A stretch of DNA of 58,096 nucleotides from assembly GCF_024699275.1 (NCBI RefSeq), contig NZ_JAILPX010000143.1, forward strand, positions 1 to 58,096, written 5' to 3'. The notes under the pieces were generated by a model. That model made no database searches. It was not told the origin of the DNA and was given only the letters and a program-made list of their open reading frames with translations. Position 1 is the first letter of the stretch. Every line of letters starts with the position of its first letter. The stretch comes from Selenomonas sp. Its GTDB lineage: Bacteria; Bacillota_C; Negativicutes; Selenomonadales; Selenomonadaceae. Positions 24,671-33,831 of the stretch are shown here, in pieces. The position numbers and the translations under genes were made by a program.

Positions 24671-26173
24671 TTGTATACTGGTAAGAAAATTGCATTGGGG
24701 CTGGCGGCAGTAACGGCAATTACGGTCCCTGCACCGGCCTATGCTTATGATCAACCCTTATGGCTGGGGGTCAATCAGTCTTATTATTTGAGCACGAACA
24801 GTGCCATCACACGGGTGGCGGTAGGAAATCCTCAAATTGCTGATGTTCAGGAATTAGGAGAGTTTGCTATTAATATTGTGGCGATTAAGCAGGGAACTAC
24901 TACGATAAATGTTTGGACAGCGGATGGCATGCGGCAGGATTTTACCGTCAGCGTCAACAATGAGGACAAGGGACTGGCTAAAGCGATTGAACGTGCCATC
25001 AATTTACCGGGAGTAACGGTGCAAATGGTGGGGGAGCGGGTGCTTTTACGTGGCCAGGTGAAGAACCAATACGAAAAAAGCTTGGCCTTTAAGGTTGCTT
25101 GCCTTTATGTGGGCGATAATCCTACAGGGACCAAACAGGAAAAAATGCAGTTAGGCATTCAGGGAAACGTAAAAAGTAATGTGACGGCAGAAGAACAGGT
25201 GGACAGCAGTACCCGGGTCATTAATCTGTTGGAGATGGAGAATCCGGATCAAATCAATATGGAGGCTCTGGTCATTGAGATTAATTCCGATGAGGCTAAG
25301 AAGTTGGGCATAACGTATGCTTCTCCTGCGGTTAATACTACCGGCAGTGGTATTACATTGGGAGACCCGGGGTCTTTCTATGCAGGGGAGACTTATGGTG
25401 TGCAGCGATCCAAGGGAAGTCATTGGTATAATCGGAATTGGCTCTTTACACATTTTTCCCAGATTAATGCACAGTTGCGGCTGCTGATTCAACAGGGCAA
25501 GGCACGAGTGGTTTCTCGGCCCAATATAACCACCATGAGCGGCCGGTCGGCAGGGATTTTAGTGGGAGGACAAATTCCCTATCCTGTAGCTTCCAGTTCC
25601 AGTAATAACATTTCGGTGGAGTATAAACCCTATGGAATATCCTTGAATCTGATTAATCCGACAGTGGACCGTCAGGGAAATGTTCTAGCAAAAATCAAGG
25701 CAGAAGTCAGCCGGTTGGATTGGAATAACAGTGTATCGGCCAACGGGTACAATATGCCGGGATTATCTACCCGTTCAGCGCAAACTGAGGTGACGATTCC
25801 CTCGGGAATGACCATGGCCATTGGCGGCCTGTTGAATTCCGAGGATAGCCGAGTGGTGCAGAAGGTTCCAATTCTGGGAAATATACCCCTTTTAGGGGAG
25901 CTCTTTAAATATCATAATGATTCCCGGCAGAAATCGGAAATCATTATCTTGTTGACCCCCCGGGTGGTTAATGAACAGACGCCTGTTCCAATGTCCGATA
26001 AGATGGCAGAAACCTTCAATGACAGTCGTCGGGAGGTACGGGATATGCAAAGTGTGGATGTTAATGGTCCGGTTCCCGAAAAGCCATCCAAGCATAAAAG
26101 GTCTGTTCAGGTGCAGGATGAAGATCGTTCTTTAGACAATATCCTGCCCGTGGATGGCAGTCCGGATAAATAA
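24671..26173 (+). CDS. cpaC: Tad pilus secretin CpaC (RcpA)
   Basis: This 500-residue protein forms the outer-membrane channel of the pilus. It has a signal peptide ending in APAYA, a pilus/secretin N-terminal domain (YYLSTNSAITRVAVGNPQIA), a BON-like segment and the C-terminal secretin domain (ARVVSRPNITTMSGRSAGIL; VPILGNIPLLGELFKY; IIILLTPRVV). I chose TTG 24671, preceded by GGGAGG and giving a clean signal peptide, over an in-frame start at 24641 inside cpaB. A charged tail with KPSKHKRS follows the secretin domain. A secretin confirms a second membrane. Confidence 0.92.
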   Translation: MYTGKKIALGLAAVTAITVPAPAYAYDQPLWLGVNQSYYLSTNSAITRVAVGNPQIADVQELGEFAINIVAIKQGTTTINVWTADGMRQDFTVSVNNEDKGLAKAIERAINLPGVTVQMVGERVLLRGQVKNQYEKSLAFKVACLYVGDNPTGTKQEKMQLGIQGNVKSNVTAEEQVDSSTRVINLLEMENPDQINMEALVIEINSDEAKKLGITYASPAVNTTGSGITLGDPGSFYAGETYGVQRSKGSHWYNRNWLFTHFSQINAQLRLLIQQGKARVVSRPNITTMSGRSAGILVGGQIPYPVASSSSNNISVEYKPYGISLNLINPTVDRQGNVLAKIKAEVSRLDWNNSVSANGYNMPGLSTRSAQTEVTIPSGMTMAIGGLLNSEDSRVVQKVPILGNIPLLGELFKYHNDSRQKSEIIILLTPRVVNEQTPVPMSDKMAETFNDSRREVRDMQSVDVNGPVPEKPSKHKRSVQVQDEDRSLDNILPVDGSPDK

Positions 26174-26182
26174 GGAGATATC

Positions 26183-27007
26183 ATGGCTGAGATTGCGCAG
26201 GAAATACATGGTGTGGTGATGTCTTTTTTCAGTACTGCCTCGGCAGTGGGAAAGACCCTTATCAGTATCAATATGGCATCGGAATTGGCTCGGCAGGGAA
26301 AAAAAGTCTGCCTGTTGGATTTCGATTTGCAATTTGGTGATGTAAGCAATTATTTACAGCTGTTGCCTAAGTATACGGTTTATGACTTACAACAGGCGAT
26401 GAGGTTTCAAGGGGATGAGATACGAGCGGAGGAGTATTTGACCCCTTATAAATACCATAATGTCGTGTTTTATGTACTGGCAGCACCAACGAAATTGGAA
26501 GAAGCCTATAATGTGGATGCGGATAAAGCACTGATCATGGTGCGGCAATTGCAAAAGGTGTTTGATTATGTATTGGTAGATACGACATCCATGTTTAGCA
26601 AATTGAATCTGGCATTGTTGGATTTATCGACCATTGTCAGTTTTTTAGGTATTGTGGATTTTATTCCCACCATAAAAAACATGAAGATTGGTGCGGAAAC
26701 GCTAAAAAATTTAAATTTTGATAAGAATAAGATTCGCTTAATTTTAAATCGCAGCAATGCCAAGACACGTATCAGCATTAAAGATGTGGAACGATTATTA
26801 GGTGAGCCGTTCTATCACATCCTGCCTAATGATTTTCAGGCAGCCAGCCGCTCTATCAAGGAGGGGGTGCCCTTGGTGCTCCGTTCGGGGGGCAGCGATT
26901 TGGGGAAAGCTCTGCAAGAATTAGTGGCGCGTTATACGAATCGGGCTTATGAGGAGCCAGTGGATGAGGATGTACCGGAATCATGGCTGGCCCGGATTTT
27001 TGGCTGA
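26183..27007 (+). CDS. TadZ-like MinD/ParA ATPase without receiver domain
   Basis: The 274-residue protein is a P-loop ATPase of the MinD/ParA class, as in TadZ/CpaE that position the Tad machine at the pole. The P loop reads FSTASAVGKTLISIN (about 15-29): the invariant GKT is present but the deviant Walker A signature lysine is missing, as in atypical TadZ proteins. CLLDFDLQFGDVSNYL is the usual DxD-type strand. It starts directly with the ATPase domain and lacks a receiver. A second, receiver-bearing paralogue follows 13 bases later, so the pair may work as a heterodimer (inference). Confidence 0.85.
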   Translation: MAEIAQEIHGVVMSFFSTASAVGKTLISINMASELARQGKKVCLLDFDLQFGDVSNYLQLLPKYTVYDLQQAMRFQGDEIRAEEYLTPYKYHNVVFYVLAAPTKLEEAYNVDADKALIMVRQLQKVFDYVLVDTTSMFSKLNLALLDLSTIVSFLGIVDFIPTIKNMKIGAETLKNLNFDKNKIRLILNRSNAKTRISIKDVERLLGEPFYHILPNDFQAASRSIKEGVPLVLRSGGSDLGKALQELVARYTNRAYEEPVDEDVPESWLARIFG

Positions 27008-27020
27008 AAGGAGATAAGTC

Positions 27021-28151
27021 ATGGATTATCGTGTGCTGTTGGTTGAGAGTGATCGTTTGCTGCTGGAACGAATGGCACAGGTGGTAAATGATACCCCTGG
27101 TTTCACGTTAGTGGCCAAATTTCAAAGTGTCAGTGATGCATTGGGGCAGGGGACGGTTTTTCAGCCGAACCTGGTTTTGTTGGATATCGAGCAGCCTGGG
27201 GGCATGGGGCTTATTGCAGAGTTCAGGAAAATCTATTCTGAGGCGGCAATCCTTTGTATGGGAGAAAAATGGCAGGCAGAACGTGCCAGTCAAAGTATAA
27301 AGTCTGGAGCCAAGGGCTATATCATTAAACCCTTTACGGGAATGGAACTTCAGGAGGCGGTAGAAACCTTTTCGCGACTGGGCAGTGATGCGGGAGCGGA
27401 AACCTTGGTGTTTTTCAGTCCGAAGGGAAAGAGTGGCAAGACCACTTTGCTGGCCAATTTGGCCATGGCTCTGGCTCGAAAGGTACGGGAACCGGTGGGA
27501 ATTATCGATGCGGATTTGCAATTTGGGGATATGGCGGTTTTCTTCAATTTGGCCCCTCATACTACCATCGTAGAGGCTGTGCGGGATGTGAAATTTTTGT
27601 CCCCCGCATCGTTGAGTTCCTATTATATGTCGGTAGCGCCTAATGTCCGTGTGCTTTGTGGCACACCTACACCCAATATGGTTGATCGCATTGCTATTGA
27701 TCGTTTGGAACAATTAGTTTCCATGAGCCGCAGTATGTTTCGCTATTTGTTGATTGACGTACCTGCTGGTTTTAATCCCACGTCGATTGCGATGGCAGAA
27801 AATGCCAATACTACCTTTCTAGTCAGCATGATTAATGGTGCTTATGAAATTGAGCATATGAAGCAGGCATTGACGGTGTTTCGGGATTGGGAAAATGTGG
27901 AAGAGCGGGCAAAGGTCATATTTACACGGGTAGAGCCCTGTGATGCCCGCTCGAAAATGGAGCTTTCGCAAAAATTGGGGTATCCTGTTACCGAGATTAT
28001 TCCCAATGAATATGTTATCGTTTCGGATGCCGCCGATAAGGGAAAGATGGCTACGGATATTCGACCGGACAGTTCGTTGTCCAGACAAGTGGATAGATTA
28101 GCGGATAATATTATCGGACGGCATCACCGGATAAGGTGGGATAGATCATGA
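27021..28151 (+). CDS. cpaE: CpaE/TadZ localisation ATPase with N-terminal receiver domain
   Basis: The 376-residue protein couples a response-regulator receiver (about 1-120) to a MinD-type ATPase (about 130-376). The receiver retains the phosphoacceptor Asp in NLVLLDIEQPGG and the Lys in YIIKPF, while the usual Thr/Ser position (ILCMGE) is Met. The P loop SPKGKSGKTTLLANLA has the signature lysine, and VGIIDADLQFGDMAVFF follows. CpaE-type proteins target pilus assembly to the cell pole. Its stop overlaps the tadB start by four bases. ATG is preceded by AAAGGAG. Confidence 0.9.
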   Translation: MDYRVLLVESDRLLLERMAQVVNDTPGFTLVAKFQSVSDALGQGTVFQPNLVLLDIEQPGGMGLIAEFRKIYSEAAILCMGEKWQAERASQSIKSGAKGYIIKPFTGMELQEAVETFSRLGSDAGAETLVFFSPKGKSGKTTLLANLAMALARKVREPVGIIDADLQFGDMAVFFNLAPHTTIVEAVRDVKFLSPASLSSYYMSVAPNVRVLCGTPTPNMVDRIAIDRLEQLVSMSRSMFRYLLIDVPAGFNPTSIAMAENANTTFLVSMINGAYEIEHMKQALTVFRDWENVEERAKVIFTRVEPCDARSKMELSQKLGYPVTEIIPNEYVIVSDAADKGKMATDIRPDSSLSRQVDRLADNIIGRHHRIRWDRS

Positions 28152-29125
28152 GGATAATGTTATCGGTAACTGTGGCATTGGTGACCTTTTGTCTGTTGTT
28201 TTTATTGATTCGCATTAAGCTGCGGCAGCATGACGAATTGGTCAATCGTATGGAGTATTTTTCAGGATCAGCAGCGGATTTTCCCCAACAAAACTTGTGG
28301 GCGGATAAGAAAAATGCTTTGCGTGGCAGTCTGCGCAGATTTGTGCGTTGGGCGGGCACTATGCTGCAAAAAATACAGCATAGTGGCAATTCGCTGGATT
28401 TGAAGATGCAACAGGCTGGCTGGCCATTATTGGGAGCGGAATTCCAGGTTATTTTGTTATGTTTAGGTGTGGCGTGTGCCCTGCTGGTTTTGGCAGCTAC
28501 GCTGGAAGTAATATTAGCCTTGCTGACCTTGATCGCTGTGGTAATAGCCGGTTTTGTCTTTCTTCGTGTTTATATCAGGCGCCGGCAGAAGGCTTTTACC
28601 AATCAATTAGGGGATATGCTGACCATGGTGGCCAATGCTCTGCGGGCTGGATTCAGTTTTATGCAGGCCTTTGAGTTGATTGCTAAGGAAATGGATGCAC
28701 CAGTGGGGGATGAGGTGCAGCGATTGGTTAATGAAGTCAATGTGGGGATAGAACTGGATGTTGCTTTTGACCATATGCAAAAGCGGGTACAGAGTCCTGA
28801 TTTTGAACTGGTGGTTACAGCTGTGTTGATTCAACGACAAGTGGGAGGGAATTTGGCGCAGGTACTCGATACGATCAGTGATACCATCAACAACCGGATT
28901 CGGATGCGACGGGAAGTTATGGCATTGACCGCGCAGGGGCGTGCATCCGGAGTGGTGTTGGGCTTGCTGCCGTTGGGGTTATGTGTGATACTGACCGCTT
29001 TGAATCCGCATTATCTGGACCTGCTGTTAGCTGAACCTGTTGGACGGGTTTGTATAGCGCTGGCAGCGGTATTGGAGCTTATCGGTTATTTGGTCATTAA
29101 AAAGATTGCCGATATCAAAATGTAA
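28148..29125 (+). CDS. tadB: Tad pilus inner-membrane protein TadB (GspF family)
   Basis: The 325-residue protein has N-terminal and central membrane helices and a cytoplasmic T2SSF (GspF) domain: DMLTMVANALRAGFSFMQAF and, later, LVVTAVLIQRQVGGNLAQVL are the standard motifs. With TadC it forms the inner-membrane platform worked by the CpaF ATPase. The start overlaps cpaE. In contrast to many tad loci, tadC does not follow directly; flp, tadE and cpaF lie between them. Confidence 0.92.
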   Translation: MRIMLSVTVALVTFCLLFLLIRIKLRQHDELVNRMEYFSGSAADFPQQNLWADKKNALRGSLRRFVRWAGTMLQKIQHSGNSLDLKMQQAGWPLLGAEFQVILLCLGVACALLVLAATLEVILALLTLIAVVIAGFVFLRVYIRRRQKAFTNQLGDMLTMVANALRAGFSFMQAFELIAKEMDAPVGDEVQRLVNEVNVGIELDVAFDHMQKRVQSPDFELVVTAVLIQRQVGGNLAQVLDTISDTINNRIRMRREVMALTAQGRASGVVLGLLPLGLCVILTALNPHYLDLLLAEPVGRVCIALAAVLELIGYLVIKKIADIKM

Positions 29126-29132
29126 TGGTGTA

Positions 29133-29153
29133 TGAAAATCCTAGGGGATTTCA
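29133..29153 (+). promoter_or_regulatory. Small hairpin before the pilin gene
   Basis: TGAAAATCC and GGATTTCA pair over 8 bp with one bulged A and a TAGG loop, followed by AT-rich sequence. It may mark mRNA processing or partial termination just before the pilin gene, which typically needs more product than its neighbours. Confidence 0.4.
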
Positions 29154-29190
29154 TAAATAAATATTTATTATTTTAAGGAGGATTTTTATC

Positions 29191-29421
29191 ATGGTAAAAA
29201 TCGAGAAGTTTTTCAGCCTGCGTTATCTGAACGAAAAGGCTCAGGGCATTGTGGAGTATGCCCTGGTGCTGGCTTTCGTAGCTGTGGTAGCAACTGCCTT
29301 GGGAACGAATGGGCAGCTTACGCAGAAAGTAAAGGGTGCGTTTGATTCGATTACCGCGGCTTTTGCAGTAAACGAGACCGCTGCAAATTCGACTTCGTCG
29401 AGTACTGACGGCAATAACTAA
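29191..29421 (+). CDS. flp: Flp/Fap-family pilin
   Basis: This 76-residue prepilin is the likely main pilus subunit. A basic leader of about 19 residues ends in EKAQG; cleavage by CpaA after Gly would expose IVEYALVLAFVAVVATAL, the hydrophobic assembly helix with the conserved Glu at +3 and Tyr at +4. The tail ends in a Thr/Ser/Asn-rich stretch (NSTSSSTDGNN) that is a possible O-glycosylation target (inference). AAGGAGG precedes ATG. Unlike many tad loci, where flp is first, it lies mid-operon after tadB with a 65-base gap. Confidence 0.93.
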   Translation: MVKIEKFFSLRYLNEKAQGIVEYALVLAFVAVVATALGTNGQLTQKVKGAFDSITAAFAVNETAANSTSSSTDGNN

Positions 29422-29452
29422 GGTGATTTACTAAAAATATGGGGGCAGGCTT

Positions 29453-29881
29453 ATGCAGAAACAACAAAAAGGGCAGTCTATTGTGGAATTTGCATTGGTT
29501 CTGCCCCTGCTTTTGTTATTGGTATTTGGTATATTTTATACAGGGATGGTTATGGCGGATTATCTGACCTTGAGCAGTATTGCCCGCAGCAGTGCGCGGG
29601 AAGCAGCTGTAGCATCGGCAGAAGATTATCAGAATAATTATCAAAAAGTTCGCGATCGCTATAAGAAGCAGGAATTGCCTATGGATGTTTTTACATGGCA
29701 GGCAACAAATCCTGCGAATTTTAAGATTGAGTATAACAAGCCAAATGTGGTGGTAACCATGCAGGCTGATTTAAATACAAGAGGTAAAGGTTTGTTGGGG
29801 ATTATTAATCATTTGGCGGGCAAAACCAGTCTGGCCAGGATTAATATAACCTATAAGATGTATAGTGAATATGAACCTTAA
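29453..29881 (+). CDS. tadE: TadE-like pseudopilin
   Basis: The 142-residue protein opens with KGQSIVEFALVLPLLLLLVF, a TadE prepilin-like motif with the Gly-Gln cleavage region and Glu near the start of the hydrophobic helix. The rest is a small extracytoplasmic domain (YNKPNVVVTMQADL). TadE is processed by the prepilin peptidase and acts in pilus assembly. GGGGGCAGG precedes ATG. It sits between flp and cpaF. Confidence 0.9.
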   Translation: MQKQQKGQSIVEFALVLPLLLLLVFGIFYTGMVMADYLTLSSIARSSAREAAVASAEDYQNNYQKVRDRYKKQELPMDVFTWQATNPANFKIEYNKPNVVVTMQADLNTRGKGLLGIINHLAGKTSLARINITYKMYSEYEP

Positions 29882-29898
29882 TCGGTGGAGGTAATACC

Positions 29899-31299
29899 AT
29901 GTCGTTATTAACGCGTTTGGGGCGTAATGATGGACAAAACCAGCAGGAAGAAATCTTTGCTGCTCAAAATAAAGCGCAGCAGCAGGTAGAAGAGGATATC
30001 TATCAGCGTTTGAAATATCACATTCATCAGCGCATTGTGGTGGAAATGACACCAGAGGAAAAAAATTCCCTTACCGTTGCCAAACACAATCCACGTGAGG
30101 TTGAACAGATTATTGCGCGTTATTGCCGGCAGTATCTCCAGGCAGAATCCTTTACGATTCCGCGGGGACAAAAAGATAGGTTGATTGCCGATATCCGTAA
30201 CGAAATCATTGGACTTGGCCCTTTAGAGCCCTTATTGCAGGATGATCATATTACGGAAATTATTGTCAATGGACCGAAAAAGGTATTTGTGGAACGACAG
30301 GGAAAGTTAACGCGCACAAAAGTGGAGTTTTATGATAATAATCATATCATGAATATTGCCGCCCGGATATTGACTCCTTTAGGACGGCGGGTGGATGAGC
30401 TATCACCCTTGGTGGATGCACGTTTAGAGGATGGTTCCCGTGTCAATATCGTTATCCCGCCGTTGTCTCTGGTGGGGCCTGCCATTACTATCCGTAAGTT
30501 TTCCCGCAAGCCATTGACGGTGGATAATTTGATTGCTTATGGTACGCTGGATGAAAAAATGGCAGAATTTCTGCAGGCCTGTGTGAAAGCCAGGCTGAAT
30601 ATTTTGATTTCCGGAGGAACAGGGTCGGGGAAAACCACGACGCTGAATGTAATCTCTTCGTTTATTCCTGAGGATGAACGCATTGTTACGATTGAGGATG
30701 CGGCGGAATTAAAGCTGCAGCATGACGATCTGGTGCCCATGGAAGCACGTCCTGCTAATATTGAAGGACAGGGACAGATTACCATTCGTGATTTGGTACG
30801 CAATGCCTTGCGGATGCGGCCGGATCGGATTATCGTGGGTGAGGTACGCTCTGGTGAAGCTCTGGATATGTTGCAGGCCATGAATACAGGACATGATGGA
30901 TCATTGACCACAGCGCATGCAAACAGCCCGCGGGATGTACTATCGCGGTTGGAAACCATGGTGTTGATGTCTGGTTTGGAAATTCCTTCACGGGCTATCC
31001 GAGAACAGATATCTTCGGCCATTGATTTGATTATTCAGCAATCGCGTATGCGGGATGGCAGCCGTAAGATAACGCATATAACCGAGGTACAGCGTTTAGA
31101 GGGGAATACGATTACCATGCAGGATGTTTTTCGTTACGAACAGCAAGGATACGATGAACAGGGAAAGGCCATAGGACGGTTCGTTTCTACAGGCTTACGG
31201 CCTGGCTTTATGGAAAAGTTTGCAGTCAATGGCGTCGATTTACCGGATAATTTCTTTGCGGCAGCGGCATCGAGGGAAAGAGGGGCATTTTCATGTTGA
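29899..31299 (+). CDS. cpaF: Tad pilus assembly ATPase CpaF (TadA)
   Basis: The 466-residue secretion ATPase powers pilus extension. It has the N-terminal helical region, Walker A GGTGSGKTTTLN (about 239-250), the Asp box IVTIEDAAELKL, the His box and Walker B region RPDRIIVGEVRSGEALDML, and TTAHANSPRD. Length and motifs match CpaF/TadA hexameric ATPases. GGTGGAGG precedes ATG. It overlaps the tadC start by seven bases, so translation is probably coupled. Confidence 0.96.
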   Translation: MSLLTRLGRNDGQNQQEEIFAAQNKAQQQVEEDIYQRLKYHIHQRIVVEMTPEEKNSLTVAKHNPREVEQIIARYCRQYLQAESFTIPRGQKDRLIADIRNEIIGLGPLEPLLQDDHITEIIVNGPKKVFVERQGKLTRTKVEFYDNNHIMNIAARILTPLGRRVDELSPLVDARLEDGSRVNIVIPPLSLVGPAITIRKFSRKPLTVDNLIAYGTLDEKMAEFLQACVKARLNILISGGTGSGKTTTLNVISSFIPEDERIVTIEDAAELKLQHDDLVPMEARPANIEGQGQITIRDLVRNALRMRPDRIIVGEVRSGEALDMLQAMNTGHDGSLTTAHANSPRDVLSRLETMVLMSGLEIPSRAIREQISSAIDLIIQQSRMRDGSRKITHITEVQRLEGNTITMQDVFRYEQQGYDEQGKAIGRFVSTGLRPGFMEKFAVNGVDLPDNFFAAAASRERGAFSC

Positions 31300-32225
31300 T
31301 TGTCGTATTTTCCTTATGGATTGCATTGGTTTCTTTTGGGCTCTGTATGTGGGTTATCCGCAAGGTGATCTTGCCGAAGTCGGCTTTACAGCAGCGACTG
31401 CTGGCCTTGCAGGACATACAGAATCAAGAGGAAAAAGCGCAAAACGGACTGCTGACACTAAAGGATATTCCCTTTGTAGAGCGTGTGATTAAACCGCTTG
31501 AGAATTACATCGCCACCCAAATTAATCAACTTACACCCCAAAGAGTAAGAAAATATCTTGAGCACAGATTGGTAGTGGCCGGAAAAGGGGAGGAATGCAG
31601 TGCTCCGCAATTTATTGGTCTCTGCTTGACGAGTATGATTCTTACCATGATGTTGATGGTTATGATCTTGGACGGTGGTCAATATCTCTTTATCCAAAAA
31701 TTGGTTTTTATATTGGGGGGAGGATTGTTAGGCGGGCTGATGCCTGTGGTGTGCCTGAATGTTACTGTGCAGAAGCGTCAGGCTGAGATTTCTCGTCAGC
31801 TGCCGGATGTTTTGGATTTACTTTGTGTCAGTGTACAGGCAGGATTTTCCTTTGATGCTTCCTTACGGCAAATAACAACCCGTATGCAAGGGGCTTTTAT
31901 CGATGAATGCAAGCGTTTGCAGTATGATATTCGTATGGGCATGGAACGCCGTATAGCCATGAAGAACATGGCCGAGCGCTGCGAAGTACAGGATGTGGCA
32001 TTATTTATGACATCGATTATTCAGGCAGAAAGTTTGGGGACAAGTATGGGAAGGGTATTGAAGGATCAGGCCGATAATATTCGGGACCGCCGGCGTCAGT
32101 ATGTAAAGGCTGAAGCAATGCGGGCACCGGTAAAAATACTGTTTCCGCTGATCTTTTTTATTTTTCCGGCAGTATTTGTGGTGGTCTTAGTGCCCACATT
32201 GTTGGCCTTGATGAAGAGTATGTAG
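31293..32225 (+). CDS. tadC: Tad pilus inner-membrane protein TadC (GspF family)
   Basis: The 310-residue protein has an N-terminal helix, two or three internal helices and a GspF domain with PDVLDLLCVSVQAGFSFDAS and TSIIQAESLGTSMGRVL. It pairs with TadB in the inner-membrane platform. The C-terminal hydrophobic helix (KILFPLIFFIFPAVFVVVLV) ends it. It overlaps cpaF upstream and ends 7 bases before the tadG-like gene. Confidence 0.92.
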   Translation: MLIVVFSLWIALVSFGLCMWVIRKVILPKSALQQRLLALQDIQNQEEKAQNGLLTLKDIPFVERVIKPLENYIATQINQLTPQRVRKYLEHRLVVAGKGEECSAPQFIGLCLTSMILTMMLMVMILDGGQYLFIQKLVFILGGGLLGGLMPVVCLNVTVQKRQAEISRQLPDVLDLLCVSVQAGFSFDASLRQITTRMQGAFIDECKRLQYDIRMGMERRIAMKNMAERCEVQDVALFMTSIIQAESLGTSMGRVLKDQADNIRDRRRQYVKAEAMRAPVKILFPLIFFIFPAVFVVVLVPTLLALMKSM

Positions 32226-32232
32226 GAGGGCG

Positions 32233-33633
32233 GTGGCGTTTATATTTACCAGGATTAGAGAGCAGCGGGGAGCTGTTTTTGTATTATCCGCCTTGTTGCT
32301 GCCCATGTTGATTGTATGTACAGGTCTGGCGATGGACTTGGGACATATCTATGTTCAGTACAGTCGATTACAGAATGCCGCGGATGCAGCAGTCCTGGCG
32401 GGGGCACATGTCTATGCCGTCAATAATGAACAGGTTGATGCACATCCGCTGGCGGATGAAGAAGCGAAACAATATATTCAAGGTCAGTATAACAACCTGG
32501 ATAAAAATGAAAAGATACGTCCCTTGCAGCAGAAAAATTTTCAGGCAAAAAAAAAGGGAGATGTGGTATATTATCGCGTCAAGTTGGTCAAGGATGTGCC
32601 GCTATATTTTTTAGCACGCATAAAGGAACTGATTGATGGTACCCATACCTTTGCAGTTCCCGTTGTCAGTATCGCGGCAATAAACTGTAGTGCTGAAAAA
32701 GGGGGATTTTTCAATAACCTGTTTATTTTCAAGGATGAGTTTGCGGCGGTTAATTCCTTAAATAATCCGGATAAATTATCTCCCAGTAATCCAAACTACG
32801 GTCAAGATGCAAAAAATATGATTACCACGGTTTTTGATGGGCGGATTGTTTATACTAAGGGGGATGGTCATAATAATCCTCAGTACAGGCCGAACAAAAT
32901 CACGTATAGTACCCAAACCGCCTTATTGGATCGCTTTTTTACATCAGAAGCAAAAAAATATAATGGCGGTCATAACATTAAAGATTTAATGGAAAGTGAG
33001 GCTGTGGCAGAATTTTCTTCTGATGGTAAGTTGAACTCTGGCTATTGGAGTCAAGCCGAGTATTATAATTATGATTTTCAGGCGTTTTATGACTATATGA
33101 AAACCAAGACAGCAAGTACGACCAATAGAGCTGCTGGTCAGGATATCAAGACTTCAGAGGCGTTATTCCAGCAAGATATCATTCTGGTTCCCCATACGAA
33201 TAGCATTTCTAATGTTACCATCACGGTCGATCAATCGCTGCCTGCATCCGATAAGCCGATATATGTGTATGTGGAAGCGGGAATGGGGATAGTAAACATC
33301 AATTTGAATGCGGATACGGGCAGGCCCCTGATTATTTGTATTGGTGGTATGGATACACAAAGAGCACAGGTACATTTTAATTTAAATGGACATACATTCA
33401 AAGGTGTTGTTTATGCACCTTATTGCAATGCAAATGAGGGCGTTTTGGTCAATGCTGATAATAGTACGTTTATGGGGACGATTGTCGGTTCTAAGATTGA
33501 TTTGCGAGGAAATAATAGTACATATATCTATAAAGATTATATGGGAGATAAAGGGACTTCTGGCGGTAAGACATCCTTGCGTGCTGAAAATATAAAACTG
33601 GTTTCTCCTCCTGATGATATCAAGTGGGATTAA
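32233..33633 (+). CDS. tadG: TadG-like pilus protein with large extracellular domain
   Basis: The 466-residue protein begins with a TadG-type region: a membrane helix (FVLSALLLPMLIVCTGLAMD) and the pseudopilin-like YSRLQNAADAAVLAGA. The following about 400 residues are extracytoplasmic. Residues about 310-445 show repeating short beta segments (VYVEAGMGIVNINLNAD; GHTFKGVVYAPYCNANEGV; FMGTIVGSKIDLRG) that suggest a right-handed beta solenoid, seen in some pilin-like proteins. The middle is polar and has no match I recognise. The start is GTG 32233 close behind AGGAGG. It closes the Tad operon and may be a minor tip or adhesin subunit (inference). Confidence 0.82.
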   Translation: MAFIFTRIREQRGAVFVLSALLLPMLIVCTGLAMDLGHIYVQYSRLQNAADAAVLAGAHVYAVNNEQVDAHPLADEEAKQYIQGQYNNLDKNEKIRPLQQKNFQAKKKGDVVYYRVKLVKDVPLYFLARIKELIDGTHTFAVPVVSIAAINCSAEKGGFFNNLFIFKDEFAAVNSLNNPDKLSPSNPNYGQDAKNMITTVFDGRIVYTKGDGHNNPQYRPNKITYSTQTALLDRFFTSEAKKYNGGHNIKDLMESEAVAEFSSDGKLNSGYWSQAEYYNYDFQAFYDYMKTKTASTTNRAAGQDIKTSEALFQQDIILVPHTNSISNVTITVDQSLPASDKPIYVYVEAGMGIVNINLNADTGRPLIICIGGMDTQRAQVHFNLNGHTFKGVVYAPYCNANEGVLVNADNSTFMGTIVGSKIDLRGNNSTYIYKDYMGDKGTSGGKTSLRAENIKLVSPPDDIKWD

Positions 33634-33667
33634 GGATAACCTTTCTTTTTAGGAGAGGTTATCCTTA
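33631..33667 (+). terminator. Hairpin at the end of the Tad operon
   Basis: TAAGGATAACCT pairs with AGGTTATCCTTA over 12 bp, extended by three weaker pairs. The stem overlaps the tadG stop. No proper T tract follows, so termination may be partial. Confidence 0.5.
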
Positions 33668-33729
33668 ATAAGATTGATAATTATAAAAAGTCTAAAATTA
33701 TACACAATGCATCTGTATTGTCGGGGCTA

Positions 33730-33758
33730 TTGTTTTTATTATACATATAGGGTATTAT
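33730..33758 (+). promoter_or_regulatory. Candidate promoter of the gtrA operon
   Basis: TTGTTT (33730-33735), a 17-base spacer and TATTAT (33753-33758) in AT-rich DNA. Other -10-like sequences overlap, so this is one of several options. Confidence 0.35.
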
Positions 33759-33831
33759 ATATAATAGCTATTGATTTCAGATAATTTAACCATTTTATGC
33801 TATGAGATGATTGTTATGAGGAGTAAGAGAC

